A DNA stretch of 36,824 bases from Planctomycetota bacterium (GTDB lineage: Bacteria > Planctomycetota > PLA2). Position numbers and translations under genes: made by a program. Below the pieces are notes generated by a model. The model was given only the letters and a program-made list of their open reading frames with translations. It was not told where the DNA came from and ran no database searches. Each line of letters begins with the position of its first letter. Positions within the stretch are counted from its first letter, which is position 1. Location of the stretch: contig JAPUHK010000248.1 in assembly GCA_027297745.1 (NCBI GenBank), positions 1 through 36,824 on the forward strand, read 5' to 3'. Positions 23,703-34,853 of this stretch are shown piece by piece.

Positions 23703-24550
23703 ACCCCGCGCGGGTTCTCGTTACGGGAGCCGGTGGATTGATGGGGCGGGCGTTCCTGCGGGCTTGGAGCGGCCAGGCGGAGGTCTCGGGCAGGACGCAC
23801 TCCGAGCTCGACATCACCGACGGTGACGCGGTAGCCGCCGCGATGGCCGAGGTCGAGCCTCAGGTCGTGGTCAACGCTGCGGGCTACACCAGCGTGGACG
23901 GTGCCGAGACGAACAAGCAGGCGGCCAACGCCGTGAACGTCGGCGGGGTGGTGAACATCGCGCGCGCCTGCAAGCAACGCGGCGCGCTGCTGGTCTCGTT
24001 CGGTAGCGACTACGTGTTCGACGGGACGGCCGGCCGTGCGTACATCGAGCAGGACGCTACCGGACCGCTGAGCCACTACGGCTGGAGCCAGCTCGGGGGC
24101 GAGCGGGCCGCGCTGGCGGAGGGAGGCGAGGTCCTGCACCTACGCGTGCAGGCTCTGTACGGGCTGGGCCGGCCCACGCTGCTGGACCGCCTGCTGGCCA
24201 TGGACGACCCCCAGGGCGATGTGCTCATGGTGGCCGACCGCATCAGCCAGCCCTCGTTTGCCGACGACGTGGCCAAGGCGGTGGTGGGGCTGATCGCGGC
24301 CGGTGCGCGCGGCATCGTCCACGTGGCCAACCCGGGCCCCGTCAGCTGGTACGACTTCGCCCTGATGGTGTTCGAGGAGACCGGCCGGCCGGCCGGCCGG
24401 ATTCACGGCATCCCGGCCGCGGAGCGCCCGGAGCCGGCCCACAGGCCCCCCTACAGCGCCCTGGATGTGAGCTTGTGCGAGCGGCTGCTGGGCCGGAAGA
24501 TGCGCTCCGTCCGGGAGGCGCTGCAAGGCTTCCTGGGAAAGCGGAAGTGA
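23681..24550 (+). CDS. RmlD-like sugar-nucleotide reductase (SDR), catalytic Lys replaced
   Basis: The 289-aa protein resembles dTDP-4-dehydrorhamnose reductase (RmlD). It shows RVLVTGAGGLMGRAF at residues 11-25, ELDITDGDAV, PQVVVNAAGYTSVDGAE, the SFGSDYVFDG strand (about 106-115) and GIVHVANPGPVSWYDFA in the C-terminal part. The YxxxK motif reads Tyr133-Gly-Trp-Ser-Gln137, with Gln in place of Lys. No ATG precedes the Rossmann strand; GTG at 23681, inside the previous gene, is the nearest workable start, so the first ten residues are uncertain. It would act on a keto-sugar nucleotide in the surface-sugar pathway. Confidence 0.82.
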   Translation: MVPQGSLDPARVLVTGAGGLMGRAFLRAWSGQAEVSGRTHSELDITDGDAVAAAMAEVEPQVVVNAAGYTSVDGAETNKQAANAVNVGGVVNIARACKQRGALLVSFGSDYVFDGTAGRAYIEQDATGPLSHYGWSQLGGERAALAEGGEVLHLRVQALYGLGRPTLLDRLLAMDDPQGDVLMVADRISQPSFADDVAKAVVGLIAAGARGIVHVANPGPVSWYDFALMVFEETGRPAGRIHGIPAAERPEPAHRPPYSALDVSLCERLLGRKMRSVREALQGFLGKRK

Positions 24551-24557
24551 CGCACGC

Positions 24558-25586
24558 ATGACGGGGAGCGCCGACTCTGGCCCCATGAGCTTGTCGCTCG
24601 GCCTGCTCGGCTACGGTGCCTGGGGCCGCAACGTGGCCCGCGTGGCGGCTTCGACTCCCGGCGCGCGGCTGGTGGCCGTGGCCGACCTGGACGAGGCCCG
24701 CCGCGCCGAGGCCGCCGCGCGCCACGCCGGCATCGAGGTCTTTCGTGACGACGTCGCCTTGCTGAACCACCCCGGCCTGGACGCGGTCCTGATCGCGACA
24801 CACGCGGCCTCCCATGCGCAGCTCGTAGTACGCGCTGCCGAGCGCCGACTGCACGTCTTCGTCGAGAAGCCGTTGGGTCTCAACCCGGAGGAGGCGCGCC
24901 GCGCCGCGGCGGCCACGAGCGAGTTCGACCTGCGGCTCCAGGTGGGCCATCTGCTGCGCTACCACCCGGCGGTCGAGGTGCTGCTCGACGTCGCGCGGCG
25001 GGAGCTGGGCACGCTGCGCTGCGTGGCTTGCCAGCGGCTGAATTTCGGCGCCGTGCGGAAGGACGAGAACGTTCTCTTCAGCCTGGGCCCGCACGACCTC
25101 TCGCTGATGCTGGCGCTCTTCGGCTGCATGCCGGAGACGGTGACAGCCCAGGGTGCCGCCTTCGTGCGGCCCGGCGTGGAGGATCTGGCCTTCGTCACGT
25201 TACGTTTCCCAGGCGGCGGCATCGGGCAGATGCACCTGAGCTGGCTCGACCCCCACAAGGTCCGGCGGGTGACCGTCGTGGGCGAGGAGGGTATGGCCGT
25301 TTTCGACGACATGGAGCCGCGCGAGAAGGTGCGCGTCTACGACCAGGCGGTGGTACCTCCGGATCCTTGGGTGTACGGGGAGAATCTCTCCCTGCGATAC
25401 GGGGAAATTCGAATCCCTCCCTGTTCGCCTCAGGAACCCTTGGCAGCAGAGCTGGCCCACTTCGTCCGCTGCGTGGCGGAAGGCGCGACTCCGCGCACAT
25501 CCGCGGAGGAGGGGGTGCGTGTGGTCGAGATCCTCGATGCGGCGCAGCGCTCCCTTCGCCGGAGTGGGGTGCCGCAGGAGATCTGA
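24558..25586 (+). CDS. Gfo/Idh/MocA family oxidoreductase
   Basis: The 342-aa NAD(P)-dependent sugar dehydrogenase has GLLGYGAWGRNVARV at about residues 15-29 (Rossmann), VAVADLDEARR, an IATHAASHAQL strand, VFVEKPLGLNP with the EKP motif at 103-105, and NVLFSLGPHDLSLM, whose GxHD-like block lies in the substrate site. With the DegT aminotransferase that follows, it recalls the WbpB-WbpE steps that oxidise C3 of a UDP-GlcNAc derivative and then aminate it; the substrate is not proven. ATG at 24558 follows a GGAAGTGA site; a second ATG at 24585 lacks one. It lies 7 bp after the RmlD-like gene. Confidence 0.9.
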   Translation: MTGSADSGPMSLSLGLLGYGAWGRNVARVAASTPGARLVAVADLDEARRAEAAARHAGIEVFRDDVALLNHPGLDAVLIATHAASHAQLVVRAAERRLHVFVEKPLGLNPEEARRAAAATSEFDLRLQVGHLLRYHPAVEVLLDVARRELGTLRCVACQRLNFGAVRKDENVLFSLGPHDLSLMLALFGCMPETVTAQGAAFVRPGVEDLAFVTLRFPGGGIGQMHLSWLDPHKVRRVTVVGEEGMAVFDDMEPREKVRVYDQAVVPPDPWVYGENLSLRYGEIRIPPCSPQEPLAAELAHFVRCVAEGATPRTSAEEGVRVVEILDAAQRSLRRSGVPQEI

Positions 25587-25605
25587 TCCCGGTGGAGGGT
25601 GCACG

Positions 25606-26721
25606 GTGAAGGTTCCGCTCGTCGATCTGCAGGCGCAGACCGCGGAGATCCGGCCGCGCCTGGACGAGGCCGTGCGCCGCGTCTTCGACAACTGCAGCTT
25701 CGTGCTCGGCCCCGAGGTGCAGGCGTTCGAGAGCGCCATGGCGAGCCTCTCGGGCACCAAGTACGCGGTGGGCGTCAACAGTGGAACGGACGCGCTGCTG
25801 CTGGCGCTCGAGGTGGTGCGCGCTGAGCGGGGTGTGGGCAAGGTGGTCACGACCCCCTTCAGCTTCTTCGCCACCGTAGAGGCGATCGTCCTGGCGGGCC
25901 TCGAGCCCGTGTTCGCCGACATCGACCCCGTAAGCTTCAATCTCGACCCGGAGGCGGCGCTCGCAGCCGTGGATGCACAGACCGTCGCGCTGCTTCCCGT
26001 GCACCTGTTCGGCGCGTGCGCGGACATAGACCGCTTGAAGGAGCCCGGGGTCGACGTGATCGAGGACGCGGCCCAGGCCATAGGCGCCACCTATAAGGAG
26101 CGGCCCGCCGGATCCTTGGGGCGCGCCGGATGCTTCTCGTTCTACGTGACCAAGAACCTCGGCGCCGCCGGAGACGCGGGAGCCGTCACGACCAGCGACG
26201 ACGGCTTTGAGCGCAGCGTTCGCCAGAGGCGCGCGCACGCCGAGGTGCCGGTCGCGGGCGACGCCCGCACGTACCATCACGTGGGGATCGGGCGCAACTC
26301 GCGATTGGACGCCCTGCAGGCGGCCGTGCTGCGAGCCAAGCTCGACTCCTTCGCGGACTGGCAGGCGCGGCGGGAGCGCAACGCGGCCTACTACGGCGAG
26401 GCGCTTCACGATCTGGATGTAGTGCAGACGCCCGCTCCGAGCGCCTTCGGGCGCCACGCGTACCACCAGTACGTGATCCGGGCCGAGCGCCGCGATGAGC
26501 TCAGCGACCATCTGGCGCAGGCGGGCGTCGGCACGCGCATCTTCTATCCCATCCCGCTGCACCTGCAGCCGGCGATGGCGGGCCTGGGACTCGGCGAGGG
26601 CGCCTTCCCCGTGGCGGAACGGGCGTCGCGCGAGGTGATCTCCATCCCCGTGCACCCGCACGTGAGCGACGAGCAGCGGGAATACGTCGTCGCGACCATC
26701 CGCGCCTTCTACGGCGCCTGA
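25606..26721 (+). CDS. DegT/DnrJ/EryC1/StrS family sugar aminotransferase
   Basis: The 371-aa PLP enzyme transfers an amino group, usually from glutamate, to a keto group on a nucleotide sugar. VPLVDLQAQ opens the chain as in the family. VGVNSGTDALLLAL (about 55-68), TTPFSFFATVEAI, FADIDPVSFNLDP, LPVHLFGACAD and VIEDAAQAIGA line the PLP site, and Lys183 in SFYVTKNLGAAGDAGA binds PLP. RTYHHVGIGRNSRLDALQAA is the usual late motif. GTG at 25606 has GGTGGAGGG upstream and follows the oxidoreductase by 19 bp. The two genes probably make a 3-amino sugar together. It ends 2 bp from the convergent unknown gene. Confidence 0.93.
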   Translation: MKVPLVDLQAQTAEIRPRLDEAVRRVFDNCSFVLGPEVQAFESAMASLSGTKYAVGVNSGTDALLLALEVVRAERGVGKVVTTPFSFFATVEAIVLAGLEPVFADIDPVSFNLDPEAALAAVDAQTVALLPVHLFGACADIDRLKEPGVDVIEDAAQAIGATYKERPAGSLGRAGCFSFYVTKNLGAAGDAGAVTTSDDGFERSVRQRRAHAEVPVAGDARTYHHVGIGRNSRLDALQAAVLRAKLDSFADWQARRERNAAYYGEALHDLDVVQTPAPSAFGRHAYHQYVIRAERRDELSDHLAQAGVGTRIFYPIPLHLQPAMAGLGLGEGAFPVAERASREVISIPVHPHVSDEQREYVVATIRAFYGA

Positions 26722-26723
26722 CC

Positions 26724-27689
26724 CTACTTCTCCAGCAGGATCCTCTCGACGACGTCCAGGAGCGCCTCGTGGACGAACATGCCGTGCATCTTGCCCTTCA
26801 CGGGGCCGTACTCCATGAACTGCCAGTCGGCGATCTCGTCGAGCATGTAGTCGCGGCCCTTCGCGCGAATGGACGCCGCGCCGCAAGTGTCGGGCTCCAA
26901 CCAGACCAGCTCCCACGCCTTCTCTTTCGACTTGGACACGGCGAACCGGAAGTATCCGTAATTGGCCCGTCCTCCCAGCCCCATGGTCTCCATCCGTCGC
27001 CGCCGTCTCTCGTCCAGAATGGCTTCGTGGAACTCGCCGAACCGCTTGCGTGCCTCCGCGCTGGCCTTCTTGATCGCCTCGTCCATGAGCTGTTCCTCGG
27101 ACTTCTCCGGCTTCTTGACGAGGCCCAAGGCTTGCAGCGGGCGCTTTTGCATCAGCGCCTCTTTCAGCGCTGCGGTCGTCATCCCGGCAGGCCGCCGAAA
27201 GTAGAGCGCGCGTCGCGGGAACAGGATCGCGACGGTGTCGTCGGTCACGAACTCTGCCGCGATCCTCTTGACCATGACGTAGTTCGACACCCGGCGGGGG
27301 GCGGGCGGATCGAGATCGAACAGCTTCGGCATCGAGCTCCGGTACCAGAGCTGCAGGGCCGCCTTGGGGAGCGGCTCCTTCTCGCCGTGCCAGCGCACGA
27401 GCCGCTCCTTCCACTCGCTCAAGGCGTGCCTCTGCGGGACGTCGAAGGCGAAACCACTGAACTTGGATCCGACCGAGCCGCGCCGGGCGTGGAACTTCTG
27501 CCGGCTGAGCTCCCGCATCGCCTTCTTATCGTCTTTCTTGACCCCGGTGAACCCGCGCGCCATTTCGAGCCACTGGGCGCGCGTGTATTTGCGCGGCTCG
27601 GCAAAGAACACGACGATATCGGGGTCCCCCTCGGGCAGCTTCCCGAAGGCCGGAGCTGCAAGCACGAGGAGCAGGACCGCCTGGCGCAT
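26724..27689 (-). CDS. Secreted protein of unknown function
   Basis: I do not recognise this 321-aa protein. It has a short hydrophobic signal-like N-terminus (MRQAVLLLVLAAPAFG), then a mixed basic body. A long helical, charged region spans about residues 195-235 (EEQLMDEAIKKASAEARKRF), followed by GRANYGYFRFAVSKSKEKAW and a WLEPDTCGAA segment with its single Cys. It is probably periplasmic. It follows the polytopic membrane protein on the same strand after 29 bp; a -10-like TAGAAT lies 9 bases upstream of the ATG, so it may also be started on its own. No catalytic motif is evident. Confidence 0.75.
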   Translation of the reverse strand: MRQAVLLLVLAAPAFGKLPEGDPDIVVFFAEPRKYTRAQWLEMARGFTGVKKDDKKAMRELSRQKFHARRGSVGSKFSGFAFDVPQRHALSEWKERLVRWHGEKEPLPKAALQLWYRSSMPKLFDLDPPAPRRVSNYVMVKRIAAEFVTDDTVAILFPRRALYFRRPAGMTTAALKEALMQKRPLQALGLVKKPEKSEEQLMDEAIKKASAEARKRFGEFHEAILDERRRRRMETMGLGGRANYGYFRFAVSKSKEKAWELVWLEPDTCGAASIRAKGRDYMLDEIADWQFMEYGPVKGKMHGMFVHEALLDVVERILLEK

Positions 27690-27698
27690 CGCGTCCCG

Positions 27699-27704
27699 AT
27701 TCTA
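27699..27704 (-). promoter_or_regulatory. -10-like TAGAAT for the secreted unknown protein, leaderless spacing
   Basis: On the minus strand TAGAAT is followed by 9 bases and the ATG at 27689, with no Shine-Dalgarno match in between. It repeats the TAGAAT and spacing seen before the TPR protease gene. Confidence 0.4.
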
Positions 27705-27718
27705 CGCCGAACGGGCCT

Positions 27719-28582
27719 CTAGTAGTCGTAGGAGCACGGCGGGTTGGCCTGGTAGGTCAAGTACACGGCCAGCGCCACGAGCACGGCGCTCACGAGCGCG
27801 GTCAGCCACCAGCGGCGGAAGACGGGCACGGCGGCGCCCATCAACAGCAGCACGGACCAGTGGGACTGCACGTCCGCAAAGAAGTGCCCGACGATCCACA
27901 GCGCACCGAGCAGTGGGGCGGCGACACCAACGCCGCCGGGCGCCAGCTTGAAGTCCTTGTAAAAAAACCCGAACGCCAGCGCAGCACCGAGCACCGCCGA
28001 GACTACGGCTGCCAGCATCGCCAGCAGCGCGCTGTGTGCCAGGTTCAGGCACAGGCTCGCGCCGACGGCTGCCAGCATCAGCGCGATCTGCGGCGCGAGG
28101 CCCTCGAGCTTGCGGCTGCGGAAGTCCAGCTCGCTCCACCAGACGAACAGCGCGCCGCCGAGCGCCGCGGTCCAATAGAGCGCGCTGCTGGAGCTCCCCC
28201 AGGTGCCAGTAGGGACCTTGCCGACCAGCACCCAGGCGACCAGCGCGCTGAGCGCAAGCCGCGTCCAGAAGCGCCCGCGCTTCCCGAGCCCCGCGCAACC
28301 GAGCAGCGCCGCCGCCAGCGCGACGTGCACGAGCCATTCTTCGGCGGCCGGTGGGGCCCACCCGGCTAGCCCGTTCTGGATCAGCGCGTGGCCGGTCGTG
28401 TAACCGGCGGCCAGCGCCAGCGCGGCGGGCCAGGAGCGTTTCCGCCAGCGCCAGGCGAGCGCGAAGACTGCCGCCGCGACGGCTCCGGCGATGGTGATCT
28501 CGACCAGGTCCCCTGGCGTGGCGTCGGGCAGGATGCCCGCCAGCAGAGCGGACACCGGGCCCGGAAGGTCCGCGACGATCAC
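27719..28582 (-). CDS. Polytopic inner-membrane protein of unknown function
   Basis: The 287-aa product is very hydrophobic, with roughly nine to ten membrane segments separated by short basic loops such as RWRKRSW and FRSRKLEG, and it ends in PPCSYDY. Most of it is Ala/Leu/Val-rich and I cannot place it in a transporter or enzyme family. It starts at GTG 28582, overlapping the YceI stop by 4 bases, so it is probably cotranscribed with that secreted lipid-binding protein. Cytochrome b561 proteins often accompany YceI, but I see no conserved haem-binding His pair here, so that assignment is not made. Confidence 0.75.
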   Translation of the reverse strand: MIVADLPGPVSALLAGILPDATPGDLVEITIAGAVAAAVFALAWRWRKRSWPAALALAAGYTTGHALIQNGLAGWAPPAAEEWLVHVALAAALLGCAGLGKRGRFWTRLALSALVAWVLVGKVPTGTWGSSSSALYWTAALGGALFVWWSELDFRSRKLEGLAPQIALMLAAVGASLCLNLAHSALLAMLAAVVSAVLGAALAFGFFYKDFKLAPGGVGVAAPLLGALWIVGHFFADVQSHWSVLLLMGAAVPVFRRWWLTALVSAVLVALAVYLTYQANPPCSYDY

Positions 28583-29163
28583 TTGAGCACGATCGCCAAC
28601 GAGACGGTCACCTGAACCTCGTCGCTCAGGGGACCCTGCATGAAGTTCATGCCGAAGTCGCTGCGCTTGAGCGTGAAGGTGGACTCGAAGCCCGTGCGCG
28701 ACTCGCCCTTGCGGCCCTTGCCGCGGCCGATGCGCTTGAAGGTCAGGGTCATGTCCTTCGAAACGCCGTGCATGGCGAAGGTGCCCGCCGCCTCATACGT
28801 GTCCGCGCCGGTCTTGTGCACCTTCTTGCTCGTGAAGGTGATCTCCGGGAACTGCTTGACGTTGAAGAAGTCCGGGCTCTTCAGGTGCTTGTCACGGGCC
28901 GCGACGGCCGTATCGAGGCTGTCCGTGGCGATCGTGATGCTAACGGAACCCGCGCCGCCCTCGGACAGGGACATCGTGCCGCTCGCTTTGTTGAAGCGGC
29001 CCCAGAAGGCTGAGGCGTTGAAGTAGCGGATGCGGAACAGCACGGAAGAGTGCACCGGGTCGACGTTGCCTTCCTCCGCACCGGGCGCCGAGACGGACGG
29101 TGACGGCAGCTGGACGAGGACGGCGAAGGCCAGAAGCGTGAGAAAGACGATTCCCTTGCGCAT
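28579..29163 (-). CDS. yceI: YceI family periplasmic lipid-binding protein
   Basis: YceI-type proteins form a lipocalin-like beta barrel that binds polyisoprenoids or other amphiphiles in the periplasm. The 194-aa protein has a signal peptide (residues 1-26, ending PSVSAPG) and family marks: DPVHSSVLFRIRYF, WGRFNKASGTM, LDTAVAARDKHLKSPDFFNV, FPEITFTSKKV, GTFAMHGVSKDMTL and KRSDFGMNF. ATG at 29163 has AAGGAGAT upstream. It is the first gene of a leftward group that also encodes the polytopic membrane protein. Confidence 0.94.
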   Translation of the reverse strand: MRKGIVFLTLLAFAVLVQLPSPSVSAPGAEEGNVDPVHSSVLFRIRYFNASAFWGRFNKASGTMSLSEGGAGSVSITIATDSLDTAVAARDKHLKSPDFFNVKQFPEITFTSKKVHKTGADTYEAAGTFAMHGVSKDMTLTFKRIGRGKGRKGESRTGFESTFTLKRSDFGMNFMQGPLSDEVQVTVSLAIVLK

Positions 29164-29304
29164 GCAGTGATCTCCTTGGGTTTCGTTTCAGGGAAACGGA
29201 ACATCGCAAGACCCTAGCCAAGGCTGCGCGCGGCGCCAGTATTGGACGCGCCGCACCAAATGGGGTCGGCCTGCCCCTCAGAGCTACAGGGGCGGCGCGG
29301 GGCA

Positions 29305-29324
29305 TGTCCGTGGATGCACGGACA
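29305..29324. other. Perfect 8-bp hairpin downstream of the NtrC-type gene
   Basis: TGTCCGTG-GATG-CACGGACA is a perfect stem with a four-base loop, 10 bases from the stop codon of the leftward regulator. A second imperfect stem (CTGCCCCT/AGGGGCGG) lies at about 29270-29296. No T-tract follows on the minus strand. The 171-bp gap holds no other gene. Confidence 0.5.
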
Positions 29325-29334
29325 AGGTCCTTCG

Positions 29335-30767
<1,433 letters not shown>

Positions 30768-30771
<4 letters not shown>

Positions 30772-31901
30772 GCGTTGGCTTCCTGAAGCGCGGTGCCTTG
30801 GACGCCCGCGCTGATATCGGCCGGCAGGGTAATCACGAAGGTAGTCCCCTCACCGGGTTCGCTCTGGACCCGCATCGTTCCGCCGCAACGCTCGACGATG
30901 CGCGCGCTGATGGGCAGTCCGAGGCCGGTTCCGCGGCCGACTTCCTTGGTGGTGAAGAAGGGCTCGAACACCCTCTGGAGATTCTCCTCGGCGATCCCCG
31001 TTCCGTTGTCGCTGAAGACGATGCACACCTCGTCGCCTTCACTCTGCACCGTGATCTCGATGCGGCCCCGCGCGCCCTTCTCCTCGACCGCGTCCAGGGC
31101 GTTGCGCAGCAGGTTCACGAAGACCTGGAAAAGCGCGCGCGTCACGGTGATGTCGAGGTAGGGGTTGTGCAGGTTGATCAGGGGGGCGGCGCTCCCGCTG
31201 GGAGCGAGGGTGCGCACGACCTCCTCGAGCATTGTGCGCAGGCTCTCGCGCTCGTTCTCCATGACCACGTTGCGCGAGAACGTGAGCAGCTGCCGGACGA
31301 TACCGGCCATGCGGCTCAACCCGCTCATGGCGTGGTCAAGGTATTCGTGCAGGTCGTCCTCGCCGGACTGCAGGCCGTCCTGGACGATGCGCACATAGCG
31401 CCGTACGCCGTCCAGCGGATTGTTGAGCTCGTGCGCGACGCCAGAAGCGAGGCGGCCGATCATGGCCAGGCGCTCGTTCAGATCGAGCCGGTTCTGCAGG
31501 TCCTGGTGGCCGCGCTTGAGGCGCCGCTGCTCCAGCGCGCGCGTGACGACCAGATCGAGCTTCTCCAGCGAAGTCGGCTCGGTCAGGACGTGGAACGCAC
31601 CCTCCTTCATGAGGGTGACGGCGAACTCGACGCTCGGCGCTGGGGAGGCGACCACGATCACGGCCTCCGCGTCGACGGCACACAGGTCGTGGACCAGACG
31701 GCAGGCCTGCTCCTCGTCGAGAGGTCCGGTGGCCACCACGACGGCCGGCGGCTCGCTCTTGTAGCGCTCCACGGCCTCCGCCACGGTTCGCACGGTGTGC
31801 ACACAGCGGCCCTCGCGCCGCAGCGCAGCGTCGACCGCGGTCCGCTCGTGCGGATCCGCGTCCACGAGAAGAAGGGACTCTTTGGACTCCTGGCGCTCCA
31901 T
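30768..31901 (-). CDS. Cytoplasmic histidine kinase with a degenerate receiver domain
   Basis: The 377-aa protein has no membrane segment. Residues 8-122 resemble a receiver but lack the phosphoacceptor Asp (VVVATGPL where a D is expected) and the switch Lys (LTEPT for LTKP), so it should not be phosphorylated in the usual way. After a helical linker come the HisKA domain with His157 in GVAHELNNPLDG, and the HATPase domain with NLLRNALDAV (N box), DNGTGIA (G1), FEPFFTTKEVGRGTGLGLP (F and G2 boxes). The start is ATG 31901, the first in-frame start with a sensible receiver N-terminus; an open frame continues upstream without family content. It overlaps and presumably phosphorylates the downstream NtrC-type regulator. 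Confidence 0.92.
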
Positions 31902-32051
31902 CTTGGATGGCCTGCCCCTCGATCGGGGCCATCCCCCTATCGACCTCCGTGTCCGAACGCTTGAACGTCCGGTCCACAGGGGCGAAGGCGCGCAACATCC
32001 GCCCGCAAATCCCCAGATCATGGGGTTCTTGCGCCCCCCTGGGGCCGCCTG

Positions 32052-32057
32052 TAAGGT
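32052..32057 (+). promoter_or_regulatory. -10-like TAAGGT for the second NtrC-type gene, leaderless spacing
   Basis: TAAGGT ends 8 bases before the ATG at 32066, inside TGTAAGGTGCG, and no Shine-Dalgarno site lies between. The rest of the 164-bp divergent gap shows no other strong element. I looked for a sigma-54 -24/-12 site on both strands and did not find one. Confidence 0.35.
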
Positions 32058-32065
32058 GCGATTCG

Positions 32066-33420
<1,355 letters not shown>

Positions 33421-33424
<4 letters not shown>

Positions 33425-34146
33425 GCCGGCGCGACTACTTCGTCTCGGACGTGGAGATCGCGGCAGAGCGCCCGCACGTCACTGAGCGCTTCGTCGGGTT
33501 CCTCGGGAAGGTGCGCTCGGACGGACGGCGCCTGTTCCTGCTGGGCGACATCTTCGACTACTGGGTCGGCGGCCGGCAGGCGCATCTCGACTACGTGCGC
33601 CCCGTGATCGACGCCTTGCGTGGACTGGTGCAAGCGGGCGTGGAGGTGCACTACCTGGCGGGCAACCGGGACTACGGCTTCGACGTCCACCTCGATGGGG
33701 AGCCCGTTGCCCGCCCGGCGGACCAGCTGGTCGTGGAGTCGGGAGGCCGCCGCCTGCTGCTGGAGCATGGCGACCTGCTCTGCACGGGGGACCGGGCCTA
33801 CCGCCGCTGGCGGGCGGTGGGGCGCTCGATCCCGGTTCGCTTCGCGCTGTCCGCCGTTCCGCTGGCCCTAGCCGCCTTCCTGGGCCGGGGCTACCGCCGC
33901 CTGAGCGCACGCATCGTGGCCCGAAAGACGAGGCGCGAGATGGCCGTGAACTTCGCGGAGGTGCGGCGCCGGCTGCTCCAGGGCCACGACGTGCTCGTCT
34001 GCGGCCATTTCCATCGGGCCGCCCGTTACCGCGTGGGCCTGCCCGAGCGGCGCTCGGCCGAATTCATCACGCTCGGCGGCTGGGAGCGCCACGGGACCTA
34101 CCTCGTGGGCGACGACCAGGACCTGCAGCTGCGTAAATATCCTTGA
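33421..34146 (+). CDS. LpxH-like metallophosphoesterase (UDP-2,3-diacylglucosamine hydrolase family)
   Basis: The 241-aa protein matches the LpxH family, which splits UDP-2,3-diacylglucosamine to lipid X and UMP in lipid A synthesis at the inner membrane. Motifs in order are SDVEIAAERP (residues 9-18), LLGDIFDYWVGG (40-51), AGNRDYG (80-86), EHGDLLCTGD (115-124) and CGHFHRA near 196. The first metal motif normally reads D-x-H; here it is Asp10-Val-Glu12, so the His ligand is Glu. The basic, hydrophobic stretch at about 130-165 fits the membrane-facing cap. GTG at 33421 overlaps the regulator's stop. Another phosphoesterase role is possible because of the ligand change. Confidence 0.85.
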
Positions 34147-34170
34147 GGGACGGGTTTTCAGGGTGGAGAA

Positions 34171-34188
34171 TGCTGGGCTTTCCCAGCA
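34171..34188 (+). other. Perfect hairpin between the LpxH-like gene and cmk
   Basis: TGCTGGG-CTTT-CCCAGCA is a perfect 7-bp stem, 25 bases after the LpxH-like stop. No T-run follows it. It lies inside the coding region only if cmk starts at the upstream GTG (34163), so it argues for a later cmk start. Confidence 0.5.
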
Positions 34189-34207
34189 GAGGGTGAGCAT
34201 CGTCAAG

Positions 34208-34849
34208 GTGAAGCCGGAGTTCGTCGTCGCCATCGACGGTCCGGCGGGAGCCGGAAAGAGCACCGCGGCCCAAGGGGTCGCGGCGGCGCTCGAAGGCTTC
34301 CGCTACCTGGATACCGGGGCCATGTACCGGGCGGTCACGGCCTATCTGCTGCGTTTTGACAAGAAGGACGCCTCCGAGAACGAGATGGCGGAGGCGGCGG
34401 AAGGGTTGGAGTTGCGCGCCGGCAAACACTTCGTCCATGGGGTCGACGTGAGCGACGCTCTGCGGACGCCCGGGGTGGACGCCGAGGTCAGCCGCGTCTC
34501 GGCCCTTCCCCGCGTGCGCCGGGTGATCCAGGGCAAGCAGCGTGAGCAGCGGGGCCGCATCGTCGTGGAAGGCCGCGACATCGGATCCGTGGTCTTTCCG
34601 AACGCCGCCGTGAAGGTCTTTCTGACCGCGCAACTCAGCGAGCGCGCGCGGCGGCGCCATCGGCAAGACCCGGTGCAGTCGCCGGACGAGGTGCAAGCCA
34701 GCATCGCCCGCCGCGACGCGATCGACAGCAGTCGCGCGGACTCACCGCTCATCGTTCCGGAGGGAGCGCACGAAATCGACACGACCGAACTCAGCATCGA
34801 GGAGATGGTGGAGCGGATCGTGAGCCTGGTGCAGGCGGCGGACGCCTGA
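34208..34849 (+). CDS. cmk: Cytidylate kinase
   Basis: Cmk phosphorylates CMP and dCMP with ATP in pyrimidine salvage and supply. From 34208 the protein is 213 aa, close to the usual length. KPEFVVAIDGPAGAGKSTAA holds the P-loop, RYLDTGAMYRA the CMP site, GRDIGSVVFP the nucleotide-binding loop, ERARRRHRQ the LID arginines, and RRDAIDSSRADSPL the C-terminal block. GTG at 34208 gives the normal N-terminus. In-frame GTGs at 34193 and 34163 are possible, but the latter would place a perfect hairpin inside the coding region. GAGGGTGA at 34189-34196 could serve as ribosome site, though rather far. The next gene is rpsA, a pairing common in bacteria. Confidence 0.94.
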   Translation: MKPEFVVAIDGPAGAGKSTAAQGVAAALEGFRYLDTGAMYRAVTAYLLRFDKKDASENEMAEAAEGLELRAGKHFVHGVDVSDALRTPGVDAEVSRVSALPRVRRVIQGKQREQRGRIVVEGRDIGSVVFPNAAVKVFLTAQLSERARRRHRQDPVQSPDEVQASIARRDAIDSSRADSPLIVPEGAHEIDTTELSIEEMVERIVSLVQAADA

Positions 34850-34853
34850 CCGG

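Noticed and set aside
27719-28582. Cytochrome b561 partner of YceI
   Set aside because: Gene neighbourhood hints at it, but no conserved haem-binding His pattern is evident, so function is left open.
31902-32065. sigma-54 -24/-12 promoter between the kinase and the second regulator
   Set aside because: No convincing GG-N10-GC arrangement in the TGGCAC-N5-TTGC style was found on either strand.
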